The position numbers were made by a program, and so were the translations under genes. From positions 89,124 through 153,123 of the forward strand of contig NZ_JAPRAQ010000020.1 in the NCBI RefSeq assembly GCF_029989365.1: a DNA stretch of 64,000 bases, read 5' to 3'. Of this stretch, positions 36,277-45,148 are shown piece by piece (the first letter of the stretch is position 1; each line of letters begins with the position of its first letter). Source of the DNA: Bradyrhizobium sp. Arg816 (lineage in GTDB: Bacteria > Pseudomonadota > Alphaproteobacteria > Rhizobiales > Xanthobacteraceae). Under the pieces are notes generated by a model. The model saw only the letters and a program-made list of their open reading frames with translations, was not told where the DNA came from and ran no database searches.

Positions 36277-37905
36277 TCAAAGCAGCTCAGCACCACCACC
36301 TCGGGCCGGGCCAGCGGTCGGATCGTAATCATCCGGCTTCTTGGCAATCAAGGTCTGCGTCGTCAGGATCAGTCCGGCCACCGATGCCGCATTGCGAACC
36401 GCGCTGTAGCAAACCTTGACCGGGTCGATGATGCCAGCTTCGACAAGATCGACCGCCGAGCCATTGCGCACGTCGAGCCCGTGGCCATTCGTGGCCTTGG
36501 CAATCCTCGCAACTTCCGCCTCTCCGTTCAAGCCGGCATTGGCGGCAATGTAGAAAAGCGGCCGGCTGAGCGCGCGTTGCAGCAGCTCGGCGCCCTGCCT
36601 GGCGCCTCCGTCCAGACGATTGATCAATTCGTCGAGCCTTGCAGCGATCCTGAGCAAGGCCACTCCGCCGCCCGGCACAATGCCTTCTTCGATCGCGGCG
36701 CGGGTCGCGTTGATCGCATCCTCGATCAGCTGGGTCCGGCGTTTTTGCTCGACCGGCGTCGCGCCGCCGGCACGAATCATCGCTGTGCCGCCGGACAGTT
36801 TTGCGATGCGCTCCTGGAACTTGTCCCGCTCAATATTTTCGGGAGCGACATCGTATTGGCGCAACACCTGCTCGCGTCGCGCCGCGATCGTCTTCTGATC
36901 GCCACCTCCAGCCGTGATCAGGGTCTTCGAGGCGGAAATGCGCACTTGGCGCGCGGACCCAAGGTCGTGCAGCTCCACCTTCTCGAGCCTTCCGCCTAGA
37001 TCAGCCGAGATAACGCGCCCTCCGGTCGTGATCGCGATATCCTCGAGCATCGCCTTGCGCCAATGGCCGAACTCCGGCGGATGAATCGCGGCGACCTTGA
37101 AATTGGATTTCTCCCGACGCGCCAGCAATTGCATGATGACCGATGGCGCCACTTCCTCGGCGATGATCAGCAAAGGTCGCCCGCTCTTCTCGATGAGCGA
37201 GATCACACCAGCCAGTTGCTCCCCGGTCTGGATCTTGAGATCGGTCATGATGATGAACGGACTGTCGAGAACCACCTGCATTTTCTCGACATCGGTGACC
37301 ATGTGATGTGAAAGATAACCACGATCGAAGGCCATGCCTTCAACGATTTCCAGCGTCGTCTCGACCGTGTTGCCAAATTCCACCGCGACGATTCCGTGAT
37401 TGCCGGCGCGCTCGAAGGCTTCGCCGACCATGTCGCCAAGCGCCGTGTCGTTGGCGGCAATGCTCGCAACAGCCCGCAGGCCAGCAGACCCCTGCAGCGG
37501 TCTCGCCGACCGTCGTAACGCCGTGATGGTCTCACTAACCGCCAGCTCCAGCCCTTCAACCAGCTCGACCGGATTGGCGCCGGCCGCCAAACATTTCAGG
37601 CCTTCCTGCACAAGAACATCGGCCAACACGGTGGCCGTGGTGGTGCCGTCCCCCGCCACCTCATTGGTTCGCGCTGAAACCTCACGCAACACCTGCGCGC
37701 CCATATTCTCAAACGGGCATTCAAGTTCGATTTCGCTGGCAATGCTGACGCCATCGCGCGACACGATCGGCGTGCCGATCGGTCGGTCCATGATCGCGTT
37801 CATGCCCCTCGGACCCAGCGTTCCGCGTACCGCCTTGGCGAGCTTGGCGACGCCCCGACCCAGCGCGGCCCGCGCAGCTTCATCGTGCAACATAATCTTC
37901 GGCAT
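36277..37905 (-). CDS. GroEL-type chaperonin of the monooxygenase operon (MimG-like)
   Basis: 542 residues, full length. GDGTTTATVLA (about residues 85-95) and the IEDAINATRAAIEEGIVPGGGVALLR block, which carries the ATP-hydrolysing Asp, are conserved, so it should be active. The C-terminal tail lacks the GGM repeats of housekeeping GroEL, and the sequence is more divergent overall. There is no groES partner. In mycobacteria and Rhodococcus, the operon GroEL-like protein (MimG/PrmG) is needed for folding of the hydroxylase large subunit. It is the last gene of the operon here. Confidence 0.93.
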   Translation of the reverse strand: MPKIMLHDEAARAALGRGVAKLAKAVRGTLGPRGMNAIMDRPIGTPIVSRDGVSIASEIELECPFENMGAQVLREVSARTNEVAGDGTTTATVLADVLVQEGLKCLAAGANPVELVEGLELAVSETITALRRSARPLQGSAGLRAVASIAANDTALGDMVGEAFERAGNHGIVAVEFGNTVETTLEIVEGMAFDRGYLSHHMVTDVEKMQVVLDSPFIIMTDLKIQTGEQLAGVISLIEKSGRPLLIIAEEVAPSVIMQLLARREKSNFKVAAIHPPEFGHWRKAMLEDIAITTGGRVISADLGGRLEKVELHDLGSARQVRISASKTLITAGGGDQKTIAARREQVLRQYDVAPENIERDKFQERIAKLSGGTAMIRAGGATPVEQKRRTQLIEDAINATRAAIEEGIVPGGGVALLRIAARLDELINRLDGGARQGAELLQRALSRPLFYIAANAGLNGEAEVARIAKATNGHGLDVRNGSAVDLVEAGIIDPVKVCYSAVRNAASVAGLILTTQTLIAKKPDDYDPTAGPARGGGAELL

Positions 37906-37983
37906 TCTATATCCCCGACTTTGCCTTGAGGTCGTCTGGTCTGGACTTATTATCGATGCTGCGCACCCGCATCACGGCACCTG

Positions 37984-38778
37984 TTACGTGCCCGGCGACG
38001 CCGGCATCGTCCTCGATTTCGGTACGAACGGTGTCTCGAGGTCGAACCGCGCGGCAAGCAGGCCGCGGCACAGCGCACCGTTGAATTCAGCATTGATGCC
38101 CACGCGCCGTAGATTCGATACGTATGCGGCAAGGCCGTCGGCCTTCAGCCGCGCTCCGTTCGCATCGACAAAGGCGGGTTCATCACCGCTTGCCGGACCT
38201 ACGATGGCGCGTCGCTCGAGATAGCGCTGAATCAGCTTCTCACCTGCATCGTCGAGCGGCAGGCACCCGAGCTCTGTCAACGTCAGACCGACGATCTCCG
38301 CCGGCGATTGCCCCAGCGCGATGAGGTGACCCAGTAGCGCAACCTGCCGGCGCTGGAACGCCTTGACGAGGAATGTCTGGCGCAGATCATCGAGGCTGCC
38401 ATCGGCCTCGGCGCCGAACGTTTCCTGGAACGAGCGCCCCTGCGCGAGGCCCGCATTAATCTTGTCGGCATACATATGCTCACCCAAGACCACGCTGACG
38501 CCCTTGACCCAGTCCAACGCGCTGATGGACCGGCGCATGTCGTCCGCCATCAGGAACGAAAAATTGGGAGCGCACCAATAGGTCGGCAAGCGGAACTCGA
38601 CGTGGACCCGATCCTTCGCGTCGACATCGGCCCTGGTCACGAAATTCAGGTCGATGACGGACTCGTCGAGTTCCGGATCCATCACGTCTCGCAGGCAGGC
38701 CCATATCTGGGCCTGCTTGTCATCTGACGAGCGGCTTCTCGGCCGCTCCCTCCCCTCAACGCCACGCTTCATGGCCAT
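37984..38778 (-). CDS. MIP18/DUF59-like iron-sulfur protein of the monooxygenase operon
   Basis: 264 residues from ATG 38778, overlapping the amidohydrolase stop by one base (TGATG). Residues about 25-120 are a DUF59/PaaD-like domain (DVMDPELDESVIDLNFVTRADV ... PTYWCAPNF), the cysteine being the usual conserved one. The C-terminal half is unassigned. DUF59 proteins assist Fe-S or metal-centre assembly, so a role in loading iron into the diiron hydroxylase is plausible but unproven. Related proteins occur in other Prm/Mim operons. Confidence 0.8.
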   Translation of the reverse strand: MAMKRGVEGRERPRSRSSDDKQAQIWACLRDVMDPELDESVIDLNFVTRADVDAKDRVHVEFRLPTYWCAPNFSFLMADDMRRSISALDWVKGVSVVLGEHMYADKINAGLAQGRSFQETFGAEADGSLDDLRQTFLVKAFQRRQVALLGHLIALGQSPAEIVGLTLTELGCLPLDDAGEKLIQRYLERRAIVGPASGDEPAFVDANGARLKADGLAAYVSNLRRVGINAEFNGALCRGLLAARFDLETPFVPKSRTMPASPGT

Positions 38779-39821
38779 CACCTCGGCGCGTGAACGGCTT
38801 CGGGAAAGTGGGCATAACCGCCGCCCGCGCGGATCTTCTTCTTCTGCGCTTCGACATCAATGCCGTAGATGCGCGCGGCATTGAGACCGAGGATCTTGAT
38901 CTTCGTTTCCATCGACAGCACCGAACCGGTCTCCTTGGTGACGTCGGCCGGAATTTCAAATGCCATGAACTTGTCGATCAGCCATTTCGGCGTCCAGATG
39001 CCATAATCGCTGCCGTAAAGGATCTTGTCCGGTCCGACCCAGAATAGCAGTTCGGAAATGACGTGGGCGAAATACCCCGGCCGCGAATGGATGAAGGGCA
39101 ACGCCACCGCGAGGCCGGCATAGACGTTGGTTTCCTGGGTCGCGATCCAGCAAAAATCGTCAAGGCGCGGCAAGCCGCAATGCTCGACGATGAAGTTCAA
39201 ATCCTGGAACGAGGTGGCGACGTCATCGATATCGGCAACATCGAACGCATCCCGGTTCAGCGGGATGATCGTTGGCCCCTTGTGGACGTGGATGTTCTTG
39301 ATCCCGAGCTTCTGCGCCGCCTCGAGATACTGGTAGGATGCCTTGTCGGTGAGCTTGTAGCCCTTCGACTCGCCGCGCCATTCGGCGGTGTAAAGCTTGA
39401 CACCCTTCAGCTTGTGCTTCTCGGAGAGCGCATGAAGGTCTTCGATGCCCTTGGTACCGTCACGCGGATCAAAGGCGCCGTTCAGGATGAAGCGGTCCGG
39501 ATGGCTCTTCTTCATCGCCGAGTTTCGTTCGGTGGTATTGAAGCCGTTCTTGTAAAAGTCGGTGAGATAGGTCGGCTGCAGGATCGCCATGTCGTCGTAA
39601 CCGGTGACGAACAGGTCGTCGAACATCGTTTTGGCGTCGTACTTCTCGAACTTCTCTTTCTCCCATTTCTCCGACGGCGGGCTCAGATTCGAGTGATAGG
39701 CGTAGAAGCAGTCGATGAACTGCTTGCCGTGGATATTCTTCTGGTTGGCCGGGCTACCATCCCAGAAATGCGTATGCCCATCGATGACAAAAATCTCTTC
39801 ACCCTTGGCCGTCCTGTACAT
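38778..39821 (-). CDS. amidohydrolase-family protein of the monooxygenase operon
   Basis: 347 residues, amidohydrolase 2 (TIM-barrel) family. The metal-binding HTHFW (about residues 16-20), IHVHKG (His near 175), VEHCGLP (His near 213) and GSDYGIW (Asp near 275) occur in the expected order. Members act as decarboxylases or hydrolases on small organic acids. Its presence in propane monooxygenase operons is common, but its role there is not established. Confidence 0.85.
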   Translation of the reverse strand: MYRTAKGEEIFVIDGHTHFWDGSPANQKNIHGKQFIDCFYAYHSNLSPPSEKWEKEKFEKYDAKTMFDDLFVTGYDDMAILQPTYLTDFYKNGFNTTERNSAMKKSHPDRFILNGAFDPRDGTKGIEDLHALSEKHKLKGVKLYTAEWRGESKGYKLTDKASYQYLEAAQKLGIKNIHVHKGPTIIPLNRDAFDVADIDDVATSFQDLNFIVEHCGLPRLDDFCWIATQETNVYAGLAVALPFIHSRPGYFAHVISELLFWVGPDKILYGSDYGIWTPKWLIDKFMAFEIPADVTKETGSVLSMETKIKILGLNAARIYGIDVEAQKKKIRAGGGYAHFPEAVHAPR

Positions 39822-39930
39822 GGCATTACTCCCGCTCCGCTGGATATTGCGTACTGTTGTGAGGCGCGATTGATGTCGTCGAATGAGCCCGGCCGGCTCG
39901 ATGCCGGCCAGGCTGGTTCGCTGGCGATCA

Positions 39931-40287
39931 TTAAACGATGTATTTCATCATCTCGTTCATATCGCCGAACAGCATGACGGTGTTGTCATCCGTCATGACC
40001 ATGCGGCCGTAATGCGTCGAGGTTGAAATCTCGAAGAGATGCGGGGTCATGACGCGGCCCAACTCTTCGGAAATCTCATCCATCTTGAATTCCATCTTGC
40101 CGTCGCCATCGATACGGATCATCGCCGGCATGTAGGTCACCTTGATGTGTTCATGACGGCTCATGACTTCGGCGATAGCGCGCGCCTCGACGCTATCGTT
40201 CATTGTCACTCCGCATTGATGCGACACCGTGTCCTCGAACGTGATGTCTTTCATCGATTTGAAGATGTTGTCATTCTCGTGCAGCAT
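39931..40287 (-). CDS. prmD: monooxygenase coupling/effector protein (PrmD/MimD)
   Basis: 118 residues, MmoB/DmpM family. This small cofactor-free protein binds the hydroxylase and controls O2 activation and electron entry. SHQCGVTMNDSVEARAIAEVM and the acidic C-terminal half are typical. It follows the hydroxylase small subunit by 46 bases, the order found in PrmABCD and MimABCD. Confidence 0.92.
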   Translation of the reverse strand: MLHENDNIFKSMKDITFEDTVSHQCGVTMNDSVEARAIAEVMSRHEHIKVTYMPAMIRIDGDGKMEFKMDEISEELGRVMTPHLFEISTSTHYGRMVMTDDNTVMLFGDMNEMMKYIV

Positions 40288-40333
40288 GTCGGTCTCCAGA
40301 GGGATTGAGTGTGAGGGCGTGAAGCGATGCCGA

Positions 40334-41437
40334 TTACGACGCCAATCCGGCCGGAACCGTCAGGCCAAGCTCGGTGGCGATACCCCTGATACGATTCTTC
40401 GCGTGTGCCATGGCATCGGCGAAAGCCGCGACCTTGACCCGAGGCTGCGACCAGATGGGCTGCAAATGATTGGCGGCATCGAGCGCGAGATCGGCATGAT
40501 TGGCCAACCATTTGTTGAACAACCCAAGGTTCTGCGCCCCGAAGGTCGGATCAGTGCCGAGGATGTGGAACAGCTCGACGGTGTTGGCGAGATTGCGCTC
40601 ATAGTCGGCCTCCGCAGCGGAGACGACAGCCGGAGTGATGAAGTCGTTCTGCGCAGACGCCGCCTGCATCAGGAAGCCCGAGCGGAAGAGTTCGCCGACC
40701 AGCGGCTCGAACACCGCATTGGTCGCAAAATATTGCTCGAGATAGTCGTTTGAACCCATCACTGATTCAACCGACTTGCGCACGCCTTGCCAGATCGGAT
40801 CTTCCAGCCAGTGCTTCTTGCCGGCGGCAATGTCGAAGCCTGGAAGGTCGAGGCCGATTTCGCTCAGATAAAGAGTGATGTCCTGCGCGAAGCGAAGCTT
40901 GTAGGACGAGTTGGTCAAGATCGCATTGTTGACCATCTGCGTGTAGCCGTAACGCTGCGCCTGCATCGTCGAGGTGCCGAGACCGAACTCGGCATGCTTG
41001 TAGGCTCCGAGATGGTTCTGCAATATCTTCACCCAGGCGGGATCGAAGCGGGTCGGCGCGCCCGATTTCCGGCCATTCTCGATGGTGTTCTGCACCATGC
41101 CGCAGATCGTCGACTGACGCTGGTAATGGGTACGCTCCCACTCCTGGTCGACAGCGCGGAATTTGTGCCAGTTCGAGCTTTTTGCCGCCGTCCAATCCTT
41201 GGAATAGGTCGGCGTCCCGTCAGGGAACGAGATGATCCAATCCTGCAGCAGATAGCGCTCCGGATCGGGTTGAACATCGACCGTCATGTCTTCGTAGTGG
41301 GTCGCCTTGCGCCCCTTCGGTTCGAAGTAGTTGTACTTGCGGCTGTCGGAGCCCGGGAAAACCGCTGCCCCCGCGGCTCCGGATTTGACGATTGCCGCAG
41401 GCTTGGTCGCTGCTGCTCTGCTCGTTTGTGCGCTCAT
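40334..41437 (-). CDS. prmC: propane 2-monooxygenase-type hydroxylase small (beta) subunit
   Basis: 367 residues, ferritin-like hydroxylase beta subunit without the diiron ligands. The stretch PERYLLQDWIISFPDGTPTYS (about residues 57-77) is typical of the family. It pairs with the large subunit at 42633-44303. It could equally serve a related substrate such as butane, acetone or phenol, as shown for Mim enzymes. Confidence 0.92.
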   Translation of the reverse strand: MSAQTSRAAATKPAAIVKSGAAGAAVFPGSDSRKYNYFEPKGRKATHYEDMTVDVQPDPERYLLQDWIISFPDGTPTYSKDWTAAKSSNWHKFRAVDQEWERTHYQRQSTICGMVQNTIENGRKSGAPTRFDPAWVKILQNHLGAYKHAEFGLGTSTMQAQRYGYTQMVNNAILTNSSYKLRFAQDITLYLSEIGLDLPGFDIAAGKKHWLEDPIWQGVRKSVESVMGSNDYLEQYFATNAVFEPLVGELFRSGFLMQAASAQNDFITPAVVSAAEADYERNLANTVELFHILGTDPTFGAQNLGLFNKWLANHADLALDAANHLQPIWSQPRVKVAAFADAMAHAKNRIRGIATELGLTVPAGLAS

Positions 41438-41486
41438 TGCTTACTCCCTTTCTGCCATTCTGTTCTGCGACGAACCTTGAACGCCG

Positions 41487-42527
41487 TCATCGCACCGCCG
41501 GCGTAAACTTGTCGAAATAGATGTGGTCCGGCTCGACGCCGTTCATTTGCAGCACGGGCAATACGGCGTCGATCATCGGCGTCGGCCCGCACGCGTAGGC
41601 GTCGATGGCACCGCTCAGCTTCTCCTCGCGCAGATGGCGCAGCACGACCTCGTGGATCAGTCCGGTCTCGCCGTCCCAGCCGTCACCCGTCTCCGCATGC
41701 GACAGTGCCGGCACGAATTTGAAATCGTTCAGCCGCGCCGCGATGGCCGCGAGCTCATCGAGGTAGAACAAGTCGGCGCGGGTACGCGCTCCGTAGAAAA
41801 ACCGGACCGGTCTCTGCTCGCCGCTCCCGATGTGATCGGCCAGGATCGACCACAGCGGCGACATGCCCGAGCCGCCGCCGATCAGCAGCATCGGCCCCGG
41901 ACGTTCTTCGCGCCGGAAGCAGGTGCCATACGGCCCCTTGGCGATCACGGCGTCGCCGACGGCCAATTTCCCATCGAGCCGGGACGAGAATGCCCCCTTC
42001 GGATATTTCTTGATAATGAAGCGGAGATTGGTGCCTTCTCCGGGCGGGTTCGCCATCGAAAAGGCGCGGGTGATGGTGCCATCCTGAAGCGTCAGATCGA
42101 CGTACTGGCCGGCCCAAAACTTCATCGGCCTCTCGATCTCGATCTCCAGCAATCTGATGTCTGACGTCAGCGCGCTAATCCCTGCCACGCGACCGGAAAA
42201 TGCCTTCACCGCGATCGAGCGGCTGAGCAGGTCTTCGTCATAGTTGAGTAATTCAACACCGATGTCGCTGTAGACATGCGTCCGGCACAGCAGGATGTGG
42301 CCGGTCTCGCTCTCGTAATCCGGCAGAGCGAAGGTCGAGTATTTCAGAAGCTCGATGTCCCCCTCGACCAGCTTTGATTTGCAGCTGCCGCACTGACCTT
42401 CCTTGCAGCCATGCATCAGCGAGATGCCCTGACGAAACGCGGCATCCAGGACGGTCTCGCCCTCTTCCACTTCCATCTCGATACCCACTGGTTCGAAACG
42501 AACCTTGTGAACCCGCACGTCCGTCAT
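41487..42527 (-). CDS. prmB: monooxygenase reductase (PrmB/MimB), 2Fe-2S and FAD/NADH
   Basis: 346 residues from ATG 42527; the frame to 42593 has no ribosome site. An N-terminal plant-type ferredoxin domain carries Cys41, 46, 49 (CKEGQCGSC) and Cys81. The FAD domain has the R-x-F-S motif as RAFSMANPP, and the NAD domain has GGGSGMSPLWSIL and a C-terminal YACGPTPMIDA. It passes electrons from NADH to the diiron hydroxylase. Order A-B-C-D is the actinobacterial Prm/Mim order. Confidence 0.94.
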   Translation of the reverse strand: MTDVRVHKVRFEPVGIEMEVEEGETVLDAAFRQGISLMHGCKEGQCGSCKSKLVEGDIELLKYSTFALPDYESETGHILLCRTHVYSDIGVELLNYDEDLLSRSIAVKAFSGRVAGISALTSDIRLLEIEIERPMKFWAGQYVDLTLQDGTITRAFSMANPPGEGTNLRFIIKKYPKGAFSSRLDGKLAVGDAVIAKGPYGTCFRREERPGPMLLIGGGSGMSPLWSILADHIGSGEQRPVRFFYGARTRADLFYLDELAAIAARLNDFKFVPALSHAETGDGWDGETGLIHEVVLRHLREEKLSGAIDAYACGPTPMIDAVLPVLQMNGVEPDHIYFDKFTPAVR

Positions 42528-42632
42528 TATCCCGGCCCTGTCGTCGTGGCAGTTGTACAGAACGATCGCCAAACCGTTTGCCGGTCCTGGCAAGAGGGGC
42601 CGCCGAAAGCGGCCCCTCCCCTCATCATCTCT

Positions 42633-44303
42633 TTAGTGGCAGGGATTGATCTTGAAGCCCTTACGGTATTCGGCAGTCGCCACCTCGCGCTCGATCGGCG
42701 AAAGCGCTCTGAAGCCACGCAACGGACTGCCAAGCGTGTGTCCGCGCACGTCATCGAGCGTCCACATGTCCTTGGAGTCGAAGCGCAGATGCGGTTGCGC
42801 GATCATGGTCTTGCCGTCGGGCCGGACAAAACCGAGATCCTTGATCGCGTCGGCGACATCCCAGCCGTGATAGCAGTCCTCCCATTCACGGCGACCGCTG
42901 AAGCGGCCCATTGCCGGCGTCGCGCGGCCCTCGTATTCCGCGGCGAACGCCACCTTGTGGGTCCAACGACAACCTTCGGAGCAGTAAGTGTAGATCTTGC
43001 CGTCGACCTCGTCGCAGACGAAGTCCTCGCGGATCAGGCAAGGGACCATGCAGCTCCAGCAACGATGCGGGTATGAATAGCCCACCTCGCTGTTGAAGAG
43101 GATGTTGGTCTCGCCGGGCACGCTGAGCTTGGCATGCCATTTCCAGAAATCGCCGAATTCGGCGTACCAACCTGGATATTTGTGCTCGAACCACTCGAAG
43201 TCACGCTCGGTCTGGGCCTCGATACGCCAGAAGTTCACCGACCATCCGACCGTGAAGAACTGCGCGGTCTTGTGGACATAGTTCTTCTTGACGATCCGAT
43301 CCCAGGCGGCGGCGACGTCATCGTGATGGATCTTGATGCCGTACTTCTCGAGCGGCAGCATGTAGGTCCGGTAATAGTCCTCGTAGATCCAGCGATGCCA
43401 GAGCTCGGCGTAGGACTCCTTGTTCTTGTCGCGGTTGGTCGTGCCGTACTCGATGAACGTCCCGATCGCGGCATCGACAATCGCGTGATTTTGCCAGAAG
43501 GCGTATTTCAGATCGCGCTCCAGCAACTGGTGGTTCGACGGATCGTTGATCATCGCCATCAGCATCGAGTGGCCGTTGCCGATATGACGGGATTCGTCCG
43601 ACTGGACCGACAGGAACACGGTTGGCAATGCATAGTCGCCGTTGCGCGCCGCTTCCGACGGCATCGCCACGAACAGGGTATTGGTGAAGGCGGTTTCCGC
43701 GACGACCGTCAGATAGACGTTGGCCGCGGTGATTGCGTCACCGGTCAGGAAGCCCTCGGCGAACTGGCGGCCGATCGTGGTCGCATAGCACTTGCCGAAC
43801 GCGGCTTCCGTGATATCGAACCCGGCTGGATCGATGTAATTCTCCATGTACCACTTCTTGAGGTTCATCTGGATCGTTGAGTGCCGGAACTCGTCGACCA
43901 TCTGCATGGTGAAGCCGGTGCGCAACTCCTCGCCGGGCGCCAACCGCCCGACCATCGCCATCGAACGCGCCGCCGAGATCTCCGGGAACGGGATGATCGC
44001 CAGGAACAGCTTCATCCACTCGACCCATCGCGGCTCGACATTGCGGAACATGTCGCCGCGCAACGCCGCATCCAGCGCGCCATAGACGCGGTTGTCTTTC
44101 TCTTCCTGCATCGGGAAATATGACCGCAGGACCTGCTTCATCGGGTCGCGCGGTGTCTTCGAGATCTTGTAGTCGGTCGGGAACGTCATCGCCTCCTGCA
44201 CGTAGCTTGGCGTCCAACCAAGGTCCGCGACGCGGTTGGCCGCTTCAGCGATGCTGATCCCCTTCTGCGCGGTGATCTTGTTCAGTGTCAGACTTGCAGA
44301 CAT
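42633..44303 (-). CDS. prmA: propane 2-monooxygenase-type hydroxylase large (alpha) subunit
   Basis: 556 residues from ATG 44303 (AAGGAG upstream). The six carboxylate/histidine diiron ligands are visible: Glu108 (FPEIS), Glu138 and His141 (DEFRH), Glu203 (AETAF), Glu237 and His240 (DESRH). The C-terminal part has CWSCMVP and a cysteine pair (YCSEGC) as in MimA/PrmA. The enzyme inserts one O atom into propane or related alkanes, giving the secondary alcohol; MimA homologues also act on acetone and phenol. Substrate must be tested. Confidence 0.95.
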   Translation of the reverse strand: MSASLTLNKITAQKGISIAEAANRVADLGWTPSYVQEAMTFPTDYKISKTPRDPMKQVLRSYFPMQEEKDNRVYGALDAALRGDMFRNVEPRWVEWMKLFLAIIPFPEISAARSMAMVGRLAPGEELRTGFTMQMVDEFRHSTIQMNLKKWYMENYIDPAGFDITEAAFGKCYATTIGRQFAEGFLTGDAITAANVYLTVVAETAFTNTLFVAMPSEAARNGDYALPTVFLSVQSDESRHIGNGHSMLMAMINDPSNHQLLERDLKYAFWQNHAIVDAAIGTFIEYGTTNRDKNKESYAELWHRWIYEDYYRTYMLPLEKYGIKIHHDDVAAAWDRIVKKNYVHKTAQFFTVGWSVNFWRIEAQTERDFEWFEHKYPGWYAEFGDFWKWHAKLSVPGETNILFNSEVGYSYPHRCWSCMVPCLIREDFVCDEVDGKIYTYCSEGCRWTHKVAFAAEYEGRATPAMGRFSGRREWEDCYHGWDVADAIKDLGFVRPDGKTMIAQPHLRFDSKDMWTLDDVRGHTLGSPLRGFRALSPIEREVATAEYRKGFKINPCH

Positions 44304-44453
44304 TTCCAGCTCCTTTGAACGTTGCGTTATCTTCAGCATTCTCGCTTCGGTTCCGGGTCAAACCCCTGGATTGCCTTGTTGAAATTCTCCGCCGCAAAAC
44401 ACACTTTAAGTCCGCTAAATGGATTGATTGATCTGCTGACTCGTCGCTTCACG

Positions 44454-44723
44454 TCAGCCCGGCTTCTCGGCGCTGACGGTCTCGTCACCTCCGTTGGCTC
44501 GTTTGATGAGAGGTCTGCCTTCGGCGACGAATTTCGCCGAGAGGACCAGCGCACCAGTGGCGAAATCCCTGCCGTGCGCGGCGATCATGGCCTCCGTGAT
44601 CTCGGCCAGCTGAATGAAGAAGGCGTCTTTCGATCCGGCTTCCTCGCTCATGTCCGGTTGCGGAGGCGGCATTTGTGCCTGTTCCTTTGATGCAATCATG
44701 GTTGCGTTGTTCTTGCTCATCAT
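44454..44723 (-). CDS. small protein between the dehydrogenase and the hydroxylase, unknown
   Basis: 89 residues with a Pro/Gln-rich start and a predicted helical middle (about residues 33-68). Its ATG overlaps the stop of the ORF at 44720 (ATGA), so it is part of the operon. It resembles no family I know. Could be a helper of the monooxygenase. Confidence 0.6.
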   Translation of the reverse strand: MMSKNNATMIASKEQAQMPPPQPDMSEEAGSKDAFFIQLAEITEAMIAAHGRDFATGALVLSAKFVAEGRPLIKRANGGDETVSAEKPG

Positions 44724-45145
44724 GCGTGCCCCGAACGTTGGTGGTCGCCGGACGAAGGACCGTTGTCGATCTCAAGCAGGGACGTGTCGAGCCATTCACG
44801 CTCGGCCACCAGGCGTCGATGCTCCTCCTGGAGCATCTCCAGGCGCGCGATCGCTCGCTCCAGTTCGGCATGCGCGTCGCTTCCGGCCTCGGCGCGCGCT
44901 ACGTCACGCACGGCGCACGCGAGTTCGATTTCGGCTCCGCCGCGCGCATGCTCATTCTTGATCTGCATCTCGTTGTTATCGACCATCTCGTCGATCAGAC
45001 TGTCACGGGCAATCATCCGATCGCGGGCGCGCTGCAATTCAGCGGCTTCCTCGTCGGTGATCGGTGGCCGGCGTCGGCTGTCCTTTATCACTCGCGCCAC
45101 TCTCGTTCGATGATCTAGACCGAAGCTTTGCATCTCGCGGCACAT
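44720..45145 (-). CDS. coiled-coil protein of the monooxygenase operon, unknown
   Basis: 141 residues; ATG 45145 lies 3 bases after the dehydrogenase stop (45133 also possible). Residues about 30-125 are rich in Glu, Arg, Ala and Leu with heptads, suggesting a long coiled coil. No cysteine cluster or membrane segment. Position in the operon suggests an accessory role; no homologue recognised. Confidence 0.6.
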   Translation of the reverse strand: MCREMQSFGLDHRTRVARVIKDSRRRPPITDEEAAELQRARDRMIARDSLIDEMVDNNEMQIKNEHARGGAEIELACAVRDVARAEAGSDAHAELERAIARLEMLQEEHRRLVAEREWLDTSLLEIDNGPSSGDHQRSGHA

Positions 45146-45148
45146 GCC

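Noticed and set aside
44304..44453. A second sigma-54 promoter before prmA
   Set aside because: The best match (aaggcaatccaggggtttg) lacks the TTGC core, so it is too weak to call.
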